DNA of 64,000 nucleotides, taken from Mesorhizobium sp. (GTDB lineage: Bacteria; Pseudomonadota; Alphaproteobacteria; Rhizobiales; Rhizobiaceae). The position numbers were made by a program, and so were the translations under genes. A model generated the notes under the pieces. It made no database searches, was not told where the DNA came from, and worked only from the letters and a program-made list of their open reading frames with translations. The stretch is taken from positions 23,299 to 87,298 of the forward strand of contig SAQG01000028.1 of the NCBI GenBank assembly GCA_004020315.1. The letters run 5' to 3'. The stretch's first letter is position 1. Every line of letters starts with the position of its first letter. Shown here piece by piece: positions 8,913 to 18,243 of this stretch.

Positions 8913-9833
8913 ATGCTAAAATCGATCCGCGCCGCCTTGGCAATGGGCGTTATAACATTAACCGCCTTTGGCGCGTCGTCGGCCCTCGCGGAGCCGTTGA
9001 AAGTGGTCGCCAGCTTCACGATCATCGCGGATTTCGCCAAGAATGTCGGCGGCGACCGGATCAATCTGACCACCATCGTCGGGCCAGATGGCGATGCCCA
9101 TGTCTACGAGCCGAGCCCGGCGGACGCGGTGGCCATGGCGGGTGCGGATGTGGTGCTGGTCAATGGCCTGCATTTCGAAGGCTTTCTGCAGCGCCTGGTC
9201 GACGCCAGCGCCACCAAGGCCACGATTGCTGTCCTGACCAAGGGGGTAACACCGATAAACTTCAAACCCGAATTCGCCGATGCCGACGCGGCTGAAGGAG
9301 AAGACACCGATCCGCATGCCTTCCAGGCGATTGCCAATGCCAAGATCTATGTGAAGAACATCGCCGACGCCTTCTGCACGGCCGACGCTGCGGGTTGCGA
9401 CAGCTACAAGGCCAATGCGGCAGCATATACCGAGAAGCTCGATGCGGTCGAAGGCGAAGTGAAAGCGGCAATCCAGTCGATCCCCGAAGAGAAACGCGTC
9501 GTCATCACCTCGCATGACGCCTTCGGCTATTTCGAGAAGGCCTATGGCCTCACCTTCCTGGCCCCCGAAGGCGTTTCGACCGAATCGGAGCCTTCCGCTG
9601 CCGACGTCGCCAAGCTGGTCAGCCAGGTGAAGCAGGACAAGGCAGCGGCGGTCTTCATCGAGAACATCACCAACGCGCGGCTGATCGAGCAGATCGCCAG
9701 CGAAACCGGCATCAAGGTTGGCGGCACGCTCTATTCGGACGCGCTCTCGCAACCCGACGGCCCGGCCTCGACCTATATCGACCTGATGCACAACAACATC
9801 GCCCAGATCAAAGGCGCGATCCTCGGAAGCTGA
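8913..9833 (+). CDS. Zinc ABC transporter periplasmic binding protein
   Basis: Cluster A-I metal-binding lipid-free receptor, 306 residues, with a clear signal peptide ending after SSALA. Metal-binding histidines are visible in DAHVYEPSPAD, in TDPHAF and in ITSHDAFGYF, with a late Asp region near YSDALS. The His-rich loop typical of ZnuA is absent; a short CTADAAGC segment with two cysteines sits at mid-length. Start ATG 8913 follows GAGGAGAG. It lies 22 bp after the permease and closes the operon. By absence of the loop it is closer to AztC-like receptors, which is an inference. Confidence 0.9.
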   Translation: MLKSIRAALAMGVITLTAFGASSALAEPLKVVASFTIIADFAKNVGGDRINLTTIVGPDGDAHVYEPSPADAVAMAGADVVLVNGLHFEGFLQRLVDASATKATIAVLTKGVTPINFKPEFADADAAEGEDTDPHAFQAIANAKIYVKNIADAFCTADAAGCDSYKANAAAYTEKLDAVEGEVKAAIQSIPEEKRVVITSHDAFGYFEKAYGLTFLAPEGVSTESEPSAADVAKLVSQVKQDKAAAVFIENITNARLIEQIASETGIKVGGTLYSDALSQPDGPASTYIDLMHNNIAQIKGAILGS

Positions 9834-9886
9834 GCGGTCTACGCCCGTCCACCCGGCCGGCTTGCGTACGTGCGGGCAACAAAGTG

Positions 9887-9929
9887 CTACAGCGTCGTTT
9901 GTGGATCCAAAGGACGCACGACGCTGTAG
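9887..9929. repeat. Perfect 12-bp inverted repeat (possible terminator or dispersed palindrome)
   Basis: The arms CTACAGCGTCGT (9887-9898) and ACGACGCTGTAG (9918-9929) are perfect complements around a 19-base loop. It lies 53 bp after the zinc receptor gene. There is no T-run, so it is either a weak terminator or a member of a dispersed rhizobial intergenic palindrome family. Confidence 0.7.
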
Positions 9930-10067
9930 GTAGCCCGGCTGGATTTCCCGCATGAGAATGTCTATCTGCGCAGCGGGATTTCTTTCTAGGCGGATTGCCG
10001 CCCGGGCCTGGGAGTGGCAAGACTCCGCCCCTGGCCAGCAGGCATCGAACATTGCGAGGACGCCATC

Positions 10068-10406
10068 ATGGAATATCGTCAGATCACCGAGGACTACTCA
10101 GTCTCGGGTCAGATCCAGCCCGATGAGGTCGCCGCCATCAAGGCCGCCGGTTTCAAGAGCGTCATCTGCAACCGGCCTGATGACGAGCAGCCCGGCCAGC
10201 CATCAGCGGACAGCGTTAAGGCTGCGGTCGAAGCTGCCGGGCTCGCTTTCCGCTACATCCCCGTCATCAGCGGCCAGATCACGGCCGAGAATGTCGAGGA
10301 GCAGGCCGAGGCTCTGGACGAACTCGAAGGCCCGATCTTCGCCTATTGCCGTTCCGGTGCGCGCTGCACCAACCTTTATGGACTGATCCAGCAGTCGAAG
10401 GGCTAA
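10068..10406 (+). CDS. TIGR01244/DUF442-family phosphatase-like protein (Blh N-domain type)
   Basis: A small cytosolic protein of 112 residues resembling the phosphatase/rhodanese-like domain that is fused to an MBL domain in beta-lactamase hydrolase-like proteins. The loop YCRSGARC near the C-terminus carries the putative nucleophilic cysteine and arginine. Start ATG 10068 begins the family sequence MEYRQI. The substrate is unknown; related proteins have been linked to sulfide or persulfide metabolism. The gene stands alone, and its 3' end overlaps the lrp-like gene by four bases in convergent orientation. Confidence 0.85.
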   Translation: MEYRQITEDYSVSGQIQPDEVAAIKAAGFKSVICNRPDDEQPGQPSADSVKAAVEAAGLAFRYIPVISGQITAENVEEQAEALDELEGPIFAYCRSGARCTNLYGLIQQSKG

Positions 10407-10870
10407 ATCGGCAGCGCGCCGGTTTCCTTCAGCGTTTCGAGCACGATCGCTGTCTTCACATGCTGCACGGATTCGTGCGGCAGAAGCACGCCGCTGACGA
10501 ATTCCGACAGTGACTTCAGGTCCGGCGTCACCACTTTCAGGATATAATCCATCTCGCCGGTCAGCGCGTGCGCCTCCTGCACTTCGGGCAGCCGCGCCAC
10601 CAGTTCGCCGAAGCGCTGTGCATTGTCGCGGTTGTGGGTGGCCAGCGTGACCGAGATGACGTTGACCAGCGAGAAGCCGAGCTTGTCGCGGTCGAGCACC
10701 GCCCGATAGCCTCTGATGTAGCCGTCCTCCTCCAGCCTCTGGCGACGGCGCGAACATTGCGACGCCGACAGGTTCACCCGTTCGGACAAATCGTTGTTGG
10801 TCAGCCGAGCGTCGCCCTGCAACAGAGCCATTATCTTGCGGTCAAACTGGTCGATGCGCGCATCATCCAT
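10403..10870 (-). CDS. Lrp/AsnC-family transcriptional regulator
   Basis: A 155-residue Lrp/AsnC protein: N-terminal helix-turn-helix (residues about 5-60, LTNNDLSERVNLSASQCSRR) and C-terminal RAM/AsnC ligand-binding domain, with GEMDYILKV typical of the latter. It is transcribed divergently from hppD across 141 bp, so it is a plausible local regulator of hppD that responds to an aromatic amino acid or keto acid. That link is positional inference only. Confidence 0.92.
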   Translation of the reverse strand: MDDARIDQFDRKIMALLQGDARLTNNDLSERVNLSASQCSRRRQRLEEDGYIRGYRAVLDRDKLGFSLVNVISVTLATHNRDNAQRFGELVARLPEVQEAHALTGEMDYILKVVTPDLKSLSEFVSGVLLPHESVQHVKTAIVLETLKETGALPI

Positions 10871-11011
10871 GGGGTTATTACCTATATGTGCACAGTTCGC
10901 GCATCACCTGACCATTTCAAGCGTTTAAATGCAAGCACCATGCACCCGCTCCGCGGTATGATTGCGTCGAAATGGCCCTTTCCGGCCAAGCAGCTTTTGG
11001 AGGACAACACG

Positions 11012-12124
11012 ATGGGTCCCTTCCCGCACGACGCACCGCCCGCAACGATCAGCAAGGCCAATCCTGCCGGCACAGACGGCTTCGAATTCGTCGAGTTCGC
11101 CCATCCCGAGCCCGAAAAGCTCGCCGAGCTTTTCACCGGCATGGGCTATGTGCCGGTGGCCAAGCATCGTAGCAAGAACATCACCGTCTGGCGGCAGGGC
11201 GACATCAACTATGTCGTCAATGCCGAACCCGACTCGCATGCGATGAAATTCGTTGACAAGCACGGCCCCTGCGCTTCCTCGATGGCCTGGCGGGTCGTCG
11301 ACGCCAAGCATGCGTTTGACCATGCCGTCGCCAAGGGCGCGACGCCCTATGAAGGCACCGATAAAGCGCTCGACGTGCCGGCGATATCAGGCATCGGCGG
11401 CTCGCTGCTCTATTTCGTCGACGTCTACGGCGAGAAGGGCTCGGCTTATGATGCCGAGTTCGACTGGCTGGGCGCGCGCAATCCGAAGCCGGAAGGCGTC
11501 GGCTTCTACTATCTCGACCACCTCACCCACAATGTCTACCGCGGCAACATGGACAAATGGTGGGATTTCTATCGCGACCTGTTCGGCTTCAAGCAGATCC
11601 ATTTCTTCGACATCGACGGCAAGATCACCGGCCTAGTCAGCCGCGCCATCACGTCGCCCTGCGGCAAGATCCGCATCCCGCTCAACGAGTCCAAGGATGA
11701 CACAAGCCAGATCGCCGAATATCTGAAGAAGTACAATGGCGAAGGTATCCAGCACATCGCGGTCGGCACGGACGAGATCTACGACGCCACCGACAGGCTG
11801 GCCGCCAACGGGCTGAAGTTCATGCCTGGCCCGCCGGAAACGTATTATGAGATGTCCCATGCCCGCGTGCACGGCCATGACGAGCCGATCGAGCGCATGA
11901 AAAAGCACGGCATCCTGATCGACGGCGAAGGCGTGGTCGACGGCGGCACGACCAAGATCCTGCTGCAGATCTTTTCAAAAACCGTGATCGGCCCGATCTT
12001 CTTCGAATTCATCCAGAGGAAGGGTGACGAAGGTTTTGGCGAGGGCAATTTCCGCGCTTTGTTCGAATCGATCGAGCAGGACCAGATCAAGCGCGGCGTG
12101 CTGAAGGTGCAGGCGGCGGAATGA
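11012..12124 (+). CDS. hppD: 4-Hydroxyphenylpyruvate dioxygenase
   Basis: HppD converts 4-hydroxyphenylpyruvate to homogentisate using Fe(II) and O2. The 370-residue protein has two vicinal-oxygen-chelate domains. The iron ligands are recognisable as the histidine in YLDHLTHNV, the one in IQHIAVGT and the glutamate in FFEFIQRKG. Start ATG 11012 follows a strong GGAGG; longer open frames upstream lie across the divergent lrp-like gene. The downstream enzymes hmgA and a fumarylacetoacetase-like gene are a few kb away on the other strand, so the pathway is split into two transcription units. Confidence 0.96.
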   Translation: MGPFPHDAPPATISKANPAGTDGFEFVEFAHPEPEKLAELFTGMGYVPVAKHRSKNITVWRQGDINYVVNAEPDSHAMKFVDKHGPCASSMAWRVVDAKHAFDHAVAKGATPYEGTDKALDVPAISGIGGSLLYFVDVYGEKGSAYDAEFDWLGARNPKPEGVGFYYLDHLTHNVYRGNMDKWWDFYRDLFGFKQIHFFDIDGKITGLVSRAITSPCGKIRIPLNESKDDTSQIAEYLKKYNGEGIQHIAVGTDEIYDATDRLAANGLKFMPGPPETYYEMSHARVHGHDEPIERMKKHGILIDGEGVVDGGTTKILLQIFSKTVIGPIFFEFIQRKGDEGFGEGNFRALFESIEQDQIKRGVLKVQAAE

Positions 12125-12135
12125 GGCGCAGACGT

Positions 12136-12447
12136 CTATTTGGGCAGACCGGCGGCTTTACGAAGGATGTCGTTGATCCGGCTCTGCCAGCCGGGTCCGC
12201 CGGCACGAAAGCGGGCGACCACGTCGCTATCGAGCCGGAGCGTCACCTGCTTTTTCGGATTGGCGAGCGCCGGCCGCCCGCGCGAACGGCGAATGCTTTC
12301 GGCGAGGTCTGGAAAAACTTCAGCGAAGGGACGAGCGTTTCGAAAATCCTCCTCTGTCCATTCCGGATTGTCTGAAACAGCGTCCCAATCTTCCTTGCTG
12401 TAGCCATGACCCGGTTCGAACTTTGTCTGCAGCTTACGTTTTGTCAT
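12136..12447 (-). CDS. brnA: BrnA-family antitoxin
   Basis: A 103-residue type II antitoxin of the BrnA family with a ribbon-helix-helix-like DNA-binding C-terminus: the stretch VTLRLDSDVVARFRAGGPGWQSR is family-typical (split here as VTLRLDSDVV and GGPGWQSRIND). The ATG at 12447 overlaps the 3' end of the brnT reading frame, the normal toxin-first order. The gene looks intact, unlike its toxin partner. BrnA neutralises BrnT and represses its own promoter in characterised systems. Confidence 0.85.
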   Translation of the reverse strand: MTKRKLQTKFEPGHGYSKEDWDAVSDNPEWTEEDFRNARPFAEVFPDLAESIRRSRGRPALANPKKQVTLRLDSDVVARFRAGGPGWQSRINDILRKAAGLPK

Positions 12448-12690
12448 TGAACAACCTTCTTTCAGCCGGGTTGGCCAGGCGCATCGAAATTATCGCGATG
12501 CCCTCGGAGCCGAGCCGGGCAAAGATCACGGCAACGATCCCGTCAATCATCCGACCAATTGCCATGAGACGACCAGCTTTGGCGCCCGGATCGTTGACGT
12601 AAGGAAAAACTCGTCATCCAGCGCGGCAAAATCCAGTCCGTGTTTTTCGATGTTGGCCAACCGTTTCGGTTCGTCCCAGACGATCTTCAT
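12434..12690 (-). pseudogene. brnT: BrnT-family toxin gene with a frameshift
   Basis: From ATG 12690 the frame encodes MKIVWDEPKRLANIEKHGLD, the normal BrnT N-terminus (RelE-fold ribonuclease), but it reaches TGA at 12549-12547 after 47 codons. The C-terminal half of the family (GRLMAIGRMIDG, VIFARLGSEG, ISMRLANPAERRLF) continues in another frame to TAA at 12436-12434. One missing base near 12583-12587, where CGGGCGCC could have been CGGGCGGCC, restores a protein of about 85 residues. The toxin is therefore probably dead, or the base was lost in sequencing. Confidence 0.8.
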
Positions 12691-12702
12691 CGAAATTTAT
12701 GT

Positions 12703-12748
12703 ACCTACAATAATTAGGTCAAGAATTTTCGTAACTACAATTAATTAC
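12703..12748. promoter_or_regulatory. Paired AT-rich palindromes upstream of brnTA
   Basis: ACCTACAATAATTAGGT (12703-12719) and GTAACTACAATTAATTAC (12731-12748) share the core CTACAAT-AATTA, are each dyad-symmetric at the ends, and are repeated at a 28-bp interval directly before the brnT start. This is the expected position of a BrnA autoregulatory operator. The second copy overlaps the stop codon of the DinB-like gene. Confidence 0.5.
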
Positions 12749-13289
12749 GGCCATCAATCGCCAACCTCTCCACCTCGGCTTTCCTCAGTTTCAGATCATA
12801 GTCGAGGAAGAACTCGTCGAGCTGCGGCGGCTTCACCGACGTGCCGGACAGCATGGCGTGCACCTGCCCGCGATGATGGATATCGTGGATGAAGAGGTGG
12901 GCGAGCAGGTCGCCAATGCGCTCCGGTATTTTTCCGTCCTCGCGCCGGTCGGTGATGACGCGGCGATCGAGATCGTCGGCCGACAGGTGATCGCAAAAGG
13001 CGATCAGCCGCCGGTCGGTGGCGACCTGGGCGGCAAACAGCGCTTGTGGTTCGTCGAACGGCACGAAATCGTCATGGGCCGCGGCGCCAACGCCACCCTC
13101 TTCTAGAAAATCGAGATAGAGATGATCGACAGCCAGGATGTGGTTGAGCGTTGCCTTGATCGACGGGAAGAAGCTGGTTCGCTCCGCTTCGAATTCACCT
13201 GGCTTAAGCTGCAACACGGCGCGATAGAGCCGGTCGTTCGACCAGAGATTGTTCCGCGCCATGCGACTGAAATGGTCCAGCAGGTCCAT
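12741..13289 (-). CDS. DinB-family protein
   Basis: A 182-residue DinB/YfiT-like four-helix-bundle protein. The three-histidine metal site is visible as the histidine of NHILAVDH near residue 50 and the pair in FIHDIHHRGQ near residue 140. Members include thiol-dependent S-transferases such as those using mycothiol or bacillithiol and many of unknown function; a specific role cannot be assigned. It ends against the brnTA control region and starts 27 bp after the end of the fumarylacetoacetase-like gene. Confidence 0.88.
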   Translation of the reverse strand: MDLLDHFSRMARNNLWSNDRLYRAVLQLKPGEFEAERTSFFPSIKATLNHILAVDHLYLDFLEEGGVGAAAHDDFVPFDEPQALFAAQVATDRRLIAFCDHLSADDLDRRVITDRREDGKIPERIGDLLAHLFIHDIHHRGQVHAMLSGTSVKPPQLDEFFLDYDLKLRKAEVERLAIDGRN

Positions 13290-13316
13290 CGTTTCAGACG
13301 TCTCCCCAGTCCAACC

Positions 13317-14330
13317 TTACCTGACGTATTTCTCGACCTTCTGCTCGATCGCACCAAAAATCGAATGTCCGGTCCTGTCCTTCATCTCGATGCGTACCGT
13401 ATCGCCAAAGCGCAGGAATGGCGTTTTCGGCGCGCCGGTTTCGATGGCCTCGATCATACGCAACTCGGCAATGCAGGAATAGCCGGCGCCGCCCGCCGAG
13501 ACCGGCTTGCCATAGCCGCCGTCAAGCTTGTTGGAGACCGTGCCCGAACCGATGATGCTGCCGGCGGCCAGCGGCCGGGTTTTCGCGGCATGCACAATCA
13601 GCGCCGGAAAATCAAAGGTCATGTCCATGCCGGCGTTCGCCCGTCCGAACGGCTTGCCGTTGACGTCGACCAGCAGCGGCAGGCTGACCTTGCCGCCATC
13701 CCATGCGTCGCCCAGTTCGTCCGGCGTCACCGCGACGGGCGAAAAAGCCGAGGACGGCTTTGACTGGAAGAAGCCGAAGCCCTTGGCAAGCTCTGGCGCG
13801 GTCAGGGAGCGCAGCGTGACGTCATTGACCAGCATGACCAGCCGGATCCCAGCCCGCGCCTCACCAAGGCTTGCGCCCGTCGGCACGTCGTCGACGATGA
13901 CGGCGACCTCCGCCTCCATATCTGTGCCAAAAGCCTCGTCGACTATCCGGATCGGGTCGCGCGGCGCGATGAAGGCGTCGGAGCCGCCCTGGTAGATCAG
14001 CGGATCGGTCCAGAAGCTTGCCGGCATCTCGGCGCCGCGCGCCTTCCGCACCAGCTCGACGTGGTTGACATAGGCCGAGCCATCGGCCCACTGGTAGGCG
14101 CGCGGCAGCGGCGAATGGGCGTCATGCTCGTGAAAGCGCGCTGACGGCACCGCATTGTTCTCCAGCGATTCCGCCATGGCGGCGAGATGCGGCGCGATCC
14201 GGCTCCAGTCGTCGAGTGCCGCCTGCAGCGTCGGCACCAGAAACGAGGCATCGGTGAACCGCGTCAGGTCGCGCGAGACCACGACCAGCTTTCCGTCGCG
14301 CGTCCCGTCCTTCAATGTGGCAAGTTTCAT
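13317..14330 (-). CDS. Fumarylacetoacetate hydrolase family protein, probable fumarylacetoacetase
   Basis: A 337-residue FAH-family hydrolase. In tyrosine degradation fumarylacetoacetase cleaves fumarylacetoacetate to fumarate and acetoacetate, and the position in the hmgA operon supports that role. The metal-binding core is visible around GTDMEAEVAVI and LVNDVTLRS, and the catalytic end around GSIIGSGTVSN. ATG 14330 overlaps the stop of the preceding MBL gene (ATGA). The family also contains acylpyruvases and decarboxylases, so the name rests partly on context. No maleylacetoacetate isomerase gene is in the window. Confidence 0.88.
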   Translation of the reverse strand: MKLATLKDGTRDGKLVVVSRDLTRFTDASFLVPTLQAALDDWSRIAPHLAAMAESLENNAVPSARFHEHDAHSPLPRAYQWADGSAYVNHVELVRKARGAEMPASFWTDPLIYQGGSDAFIAPRDPIRIVDEAFGTDMEAEVAVIVDDVPTGASLGEARAGIRLVMLVNDVTLRSLTAPELAKGFGFFQSKPSSAFSPVAVTPDELGDAWDGGKVSLPLLVDVNGKPFGRANAGMDMTFDFPALIVHAAKTRPLAAGSIIGSGTVSNKLDGGYGKPVSAGGAGYSCIAELRMIEAIETGAPKTPFLRFGDTVRIEMKDRTGHSIFGAIEQKVEKYVR

Positions 14331-15229
14331 GCGGTTTCCTCTCCTGATGCGGCTTTGGTGCCGCTTAATCCCACAACAAGGCCGTCGCGGGCGATCGTCA
14401 AGTCGCCGGCCCATGTTTTCCTGACGGCGGCAATCCAGTCGGCCTCGCCGATTTCGGGATCGTCGGCTGGAATGAGGTGGTTGAGAACGAGTCTTTTGAC
14501 TCCTGCATCACTGGCGATGCGCCCCGCCTCCTCAGCAAAAGTATGGCTGGCAAGCAGGTGTCCTCTCAGCCTTTCGCCATTGCCGGTCTTCGCAACCAGC
14601 CGCTCGATGCCGTCTTCCAGCATGGCTTCGTGGACGAGGATATCGGCGCCTTTGGCAAAACCGGCCAATGGCGGAAAGAACGCCGTATCGGCCGAGAACA
14701 AGACGCTTCGTCCGGCATGCTCGAAGCGCAGCGCAAAGCAGTCGGTCACCGGCGGATGGTCTACGCGCAGCGCTGAAACCTTCAGGCCACGTTCCTCCAT
14801 CACCCGGCCTTCGCCGAACTCGACGATCGAAACCATATCTCCGATATCAGGCCGGCCTTCGTCGACAATGCGTATCTCGATGTCGAATTCCATCGCCTGG
14901 CAAAAGCGCTGCCAGTAATGGCCGGTGCCGGGCGGGCCGAACACGGTGACCGGTGTCGCCAGACCCGCCGTCCAGGCGGTGTGGATCAGCGGTCCCAACT
15001 CCAGTACATGGTCGGAATGCAGATGGGTGATGAAGATCAGGTCGAGCGCCTTCAGGCTGGTGCCGGCGTCGGCCAGCCCGCGCGTCACGCCAAGCCCGCA
15101 ATCGACGATGATGTTGCGGCCGCCGATCTCCAGCAGCGATGAACTCGGCCACGGCCCGCCCGGCCGGAGCGCTGGGCCGCCCTTCGAGCCCAGCAGCACC
15201 AGCCGATCCCGCGTTGGATCAGCGCTCAA
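14327..15229 (-). CDS. MBL-fold metallohydrolase within the homogentisate operon
   Basis: A 300-residue metallo-beta-lactamase-fold protein with the complete motif THLHSDHV near residue 90 and later ligands in HEAML, ASHTFAEEAG and LNHLIPAD. The layout is RNase-Z/arylsulfatase-like, but the substrate is unknown. It starts with TTG 15229, overlapping the hmgA stop in TTGA, and its stop overlaps the next start. It is therefore translationally coupled on both sides and very likely belongs to the aromatic pathway rather than being a passenger. Confidence 0.85.
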   Translation of the reverse strand: MSADPTRDRLVLLGSKGGPALRPGGPWPSSSLLEIGGRNIIVDCGLGVTRGLADAGTSLKALDLIFITHLHSDHVLELGPLIHTAWTAGLATPVTVFGPPGTGHYWQRFCQAMEFDIEIRIVDEGRPDIGDMVSIVEFGEGRVMEERGLKVSALRVDHPPVTDCFALRFEHAGRSVLFSADTAFFPPLAGFAKGADILVHEAMLEDGIERLVAKTGNGERLRGHLLASHTFAEEAGRIASDAGVKRLVLNHLIPADDPEIGEADWIAAVRKTWAGDLTIARDGLVVGLSGTKAASGEETA

Positions 15230-16539
15230 GACCAGTCGCCCTCGGGCGTGCCGTTGAAGCGCTTCTTCAGATCGGCCCAGCAGTCGATGTAATTCTCCTG
15301 CCGGGTTTCAACCTCGGCGGCGTAGCGGGTCAGCATCTGCGGGAATCGGGTCTCGAACATGAAGGCCATGGTGTTGTCGAGCTTGACCGGTTTCAGCTCG
15401 GCGCGCGAGGCCTTTTCGAAGCCAGACGCGTCAGGCCCGTGGGCCAGCATCAGATTGTGCAGGCTGATGCCGCCGGGAACGAAGCCCTCTTCCTTGGCGT
15501 CGTACTGGCCGTGGATCAGGCCCATGAACTCGCTCATTATGTTGCGGTGGTACCAAGGCGGGCGGAACGTGTTTTCGGCCACCAGCCAGCGCGGCGGGAA
15601 GATGACGAAGTCGATGTTGGCGGTGCCCTCCTCGCCGCTCGGCGCGGTCAACACCGTGAAGATCGACGGATCGGGATGGTCGAACAGGATCGCGCCGACC
15701 GGCGAAAACGTTGCAAGATCATATTTGTAGGGCGAATAATTGCCGTGCCACGCCACCACATCCAGCGGCGAATGATCGAGTTCGGTGACATGAAACTGCC
15801 CGCACCATTTCACGATCAGCCTGCACGGCGTCTCCTTGTCCTCGAACCAGGCGCAAGGCGTCTTGAAATCGCGCGGATTCGCCAGACAATTGGCGCCGAT
15901 CGGGCCACGATCCGGCAGCGTCAGCTTGGCGCCGTAATTCTCGCAGACATAACCGCGCGCTTCAGCATCGACCAGTTCGACTTTTAACACGAGGCCGCGC
16001 GGCAGCACGGCGATCTCGCCCGGTCGCAATTCGATGACACCCATTTCGGTGACGAAGCGTAGGCTGCCAACCTGCGGCACGACCAGCAACTCACCGTCGG
16101 CGTTGAAGAAATGGTCGTCGACCATCGAACGGTTGGCGACATAGACATGAGCCGCCATGCCGGTCTGTCCAAGCACGTCGCCGGCGGTGGTGATGCTGCG
16201 GATTCCGGCAATGAAGTCGGTCGGCTCCTTCGGCATCGGCACCGGGCTCCAGCGATATTGGCCGAGCGCAAGTTCGTGATCGCCGACATTCGGCGCGCTC
16301 TTCCACAGCGGATAGCTCGCCGGCTTGAAGCGGCCGGTGTGTTTGACGCTTGGCCTTATGCGATAGAGCCAGGAACGCTCGTTGGTGCCGCGTGGCGCGG
16401 TGAAGGGCGAGCCGGAGAGCTGCTCGGCATAGAGGCCGTAGGCCGGCCGCTGCGGCGAATTCCGCCCCTGCGGTAGCGAGCCAGGCAAGGTTTCGGTTTC
16501 GAAGTCGTTGCCGAACCCCGGCATGTAGGAAAAACCCAT
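15226..16539 (-). CDS. hmgA: Homogentisate 1,2-dioxygenase
   Basis: HmgA opens the ring of homogentisate to maleylacetoacetate with Fe(II) and O2. The 437-residue sequence begins with the family signature MPGFGNDFETE and contains the ligand-rich WHGNYSPYKYD segment near residue 270 and SEFMGLIHGQYDAK further on. Start ATG 16539 follows GGGAGG. It is the first gene of hmgA-MBL-fah and is divergent from a MarR regulator that is the natural candidate repressor. Confidence 0.96.
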   Translation of the reverse strand: MGFSYMPGFGNDFETETLPGSLPQGRNSPQRPAYGLYAEQLSGSPFTAPRGTNERSWLYRIRPSVKHTGRFKPASYPLWKSAPNVGDHELALGQYRWSPVPMPKEPTDFIAGIRSITTAGDVLGQTGMAAHVYVANRSMVDDHFFNADGELLVVPQVGSLRFVTEMGVIELRPGEIAVLPRGLVLKVELVDAEARGYVCENYGAKLTLPDRGPIGANCLANPRDFKTPCAWFEDKETPCRLIVKWCGQFHVTELDHSPLDVVAWHGNYSPYKYDLATFSPVGAILFDHPDPSIFTVLTAPSGEEGTANIDFVIFPPRWLVAENTFRPPWYHRNIMSEFMGLIHGQYDAKEEGFVPGGISLHNLMLAHGPDASGFEKASRAELKPVKLDNTMAFMFETRFPQMLTRYAAEVETRQENYIDCWADLKKRFNGTPEGDWS

Positions 16540-16562
16540 AGTTTCCTCCCGAATCCATAGCG

Positions 16563-16606
16563 CCAGAGCGGCCTTTGCGCGTCCACGAGTGCGCGCCGCG
16601 CTCTGG
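16563..16606. repeat. Inverted repeat in the hmgA leader
   Basis: Arms CCAGAGCG (16563-16570) and CGCTCTGG (16599-16606) enclose a GC-rich loop that itself contains CTTTGCGCGTCC, similar to the loop class seen at 9887-9929. It may be a dispersed palindromic repeat or a leader hairpin. Confidence 0.5.
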
Positions 16607-16618
16607 ATTGACCAAAAC

Positions 16619-16645
16619 TGGTTTCATTTGTAACCATTGAAAATG
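16619..16645. promoter_or_regulatory. Candidate MarR operator between hmgA and its regulator
   Basis: TGGTT (16619-16623) and AACCA (16632-16636) are inverted around eight bases. CATTT (16625-16629) and AAATG (16641-16645) form a second overlapping dyad, and TGTAACCAT occurs twice in direct orientation. The spot is between the divergent hmgA and marR starts, where an autoregulatory MarR site is expected. Confidence 0.5.
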
Positions 16646-16684
16646 TAACCATCAACTGACTTAAAAGATGCGGCGGCTGCGAAA

Positions 16685-17152
16685 ATGACGACCAAGCGCG
16701 AGAGCTCTGACGAACCGGAAATCCTCGAGCTCGAAAATTTCCTGCCCTACAGGCTCTACCGGCTCGCCGACGCCGTCAGCCGCGAGTTCTCCAGGATTTA
16801 CAAGGATCGCCACGGCCTGACGCGACCCGAATGGCGCACGCTGGCCGGTCTCGGCCAGCACGGCAGCATGACCGCGACGGCGCTCGGTGAGCAGTCCGCT
16901 ATGCACAAGACCAAGGTTTCGCGCGCCGTCGCCGAGCTCGAACGGCGCCGCTGGCTCACGCGAACACCGGATGAAAAAGACCGCCGCATCGAGCATCTGA
17001 CGCTGACCAAGGCGGGCCTAACCGCCTATCGCGAGATGGTGCCGTTGGCGAAGGCATTCGAGAGGGAATTACTGGCAAAACTCAGCGCTGGCGAGCGCAC
17101 CGCGATCACAAATGGATTGAGCGCGCTCAGGGAGGCTCTGGACAAGGATTAG
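16685..17152 (+). CDS. MarR-family regulator, probable regulator of homogentisate catabolism
   Basis: A 155-residue winged-helix MarR protein. The DNA-binding core is visible around LTRPEWRTLAGL, KTKVSRAVAELERRRWL and the wing DEKDRRIEHLTLT. MarR proteins usually repress as dimers and are released by small aromatic ligands. Divergent placement from hmgA suggests homogentisate or a related acid as ligand; this is inference. It converges on tdh with a four-base gap. Confidence 0.88.
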   Translation: MTTKRESSDEPEILELENFLPYRLYRLADAVSREFSRIYKDRHGLTRPEWRTLAGLGQHGSMTATALGEQSAMHKTKVSRAVAELERRRWLTRTPDEKDRRIEHLTLTKAGLTAYREMVPLAKAFERELLAKLSAGERTAITNGLSALREALDKD

Positions 17153-17156
17153 GCGC

Positions 17157-18191
<1,035 letters not shown>

Positions 18192-18243
18192 TCTTTTGTC
18201 CCTTGAATCTGTTGATCCGGAATCGCTTTTCGGTTCCGGCCGT

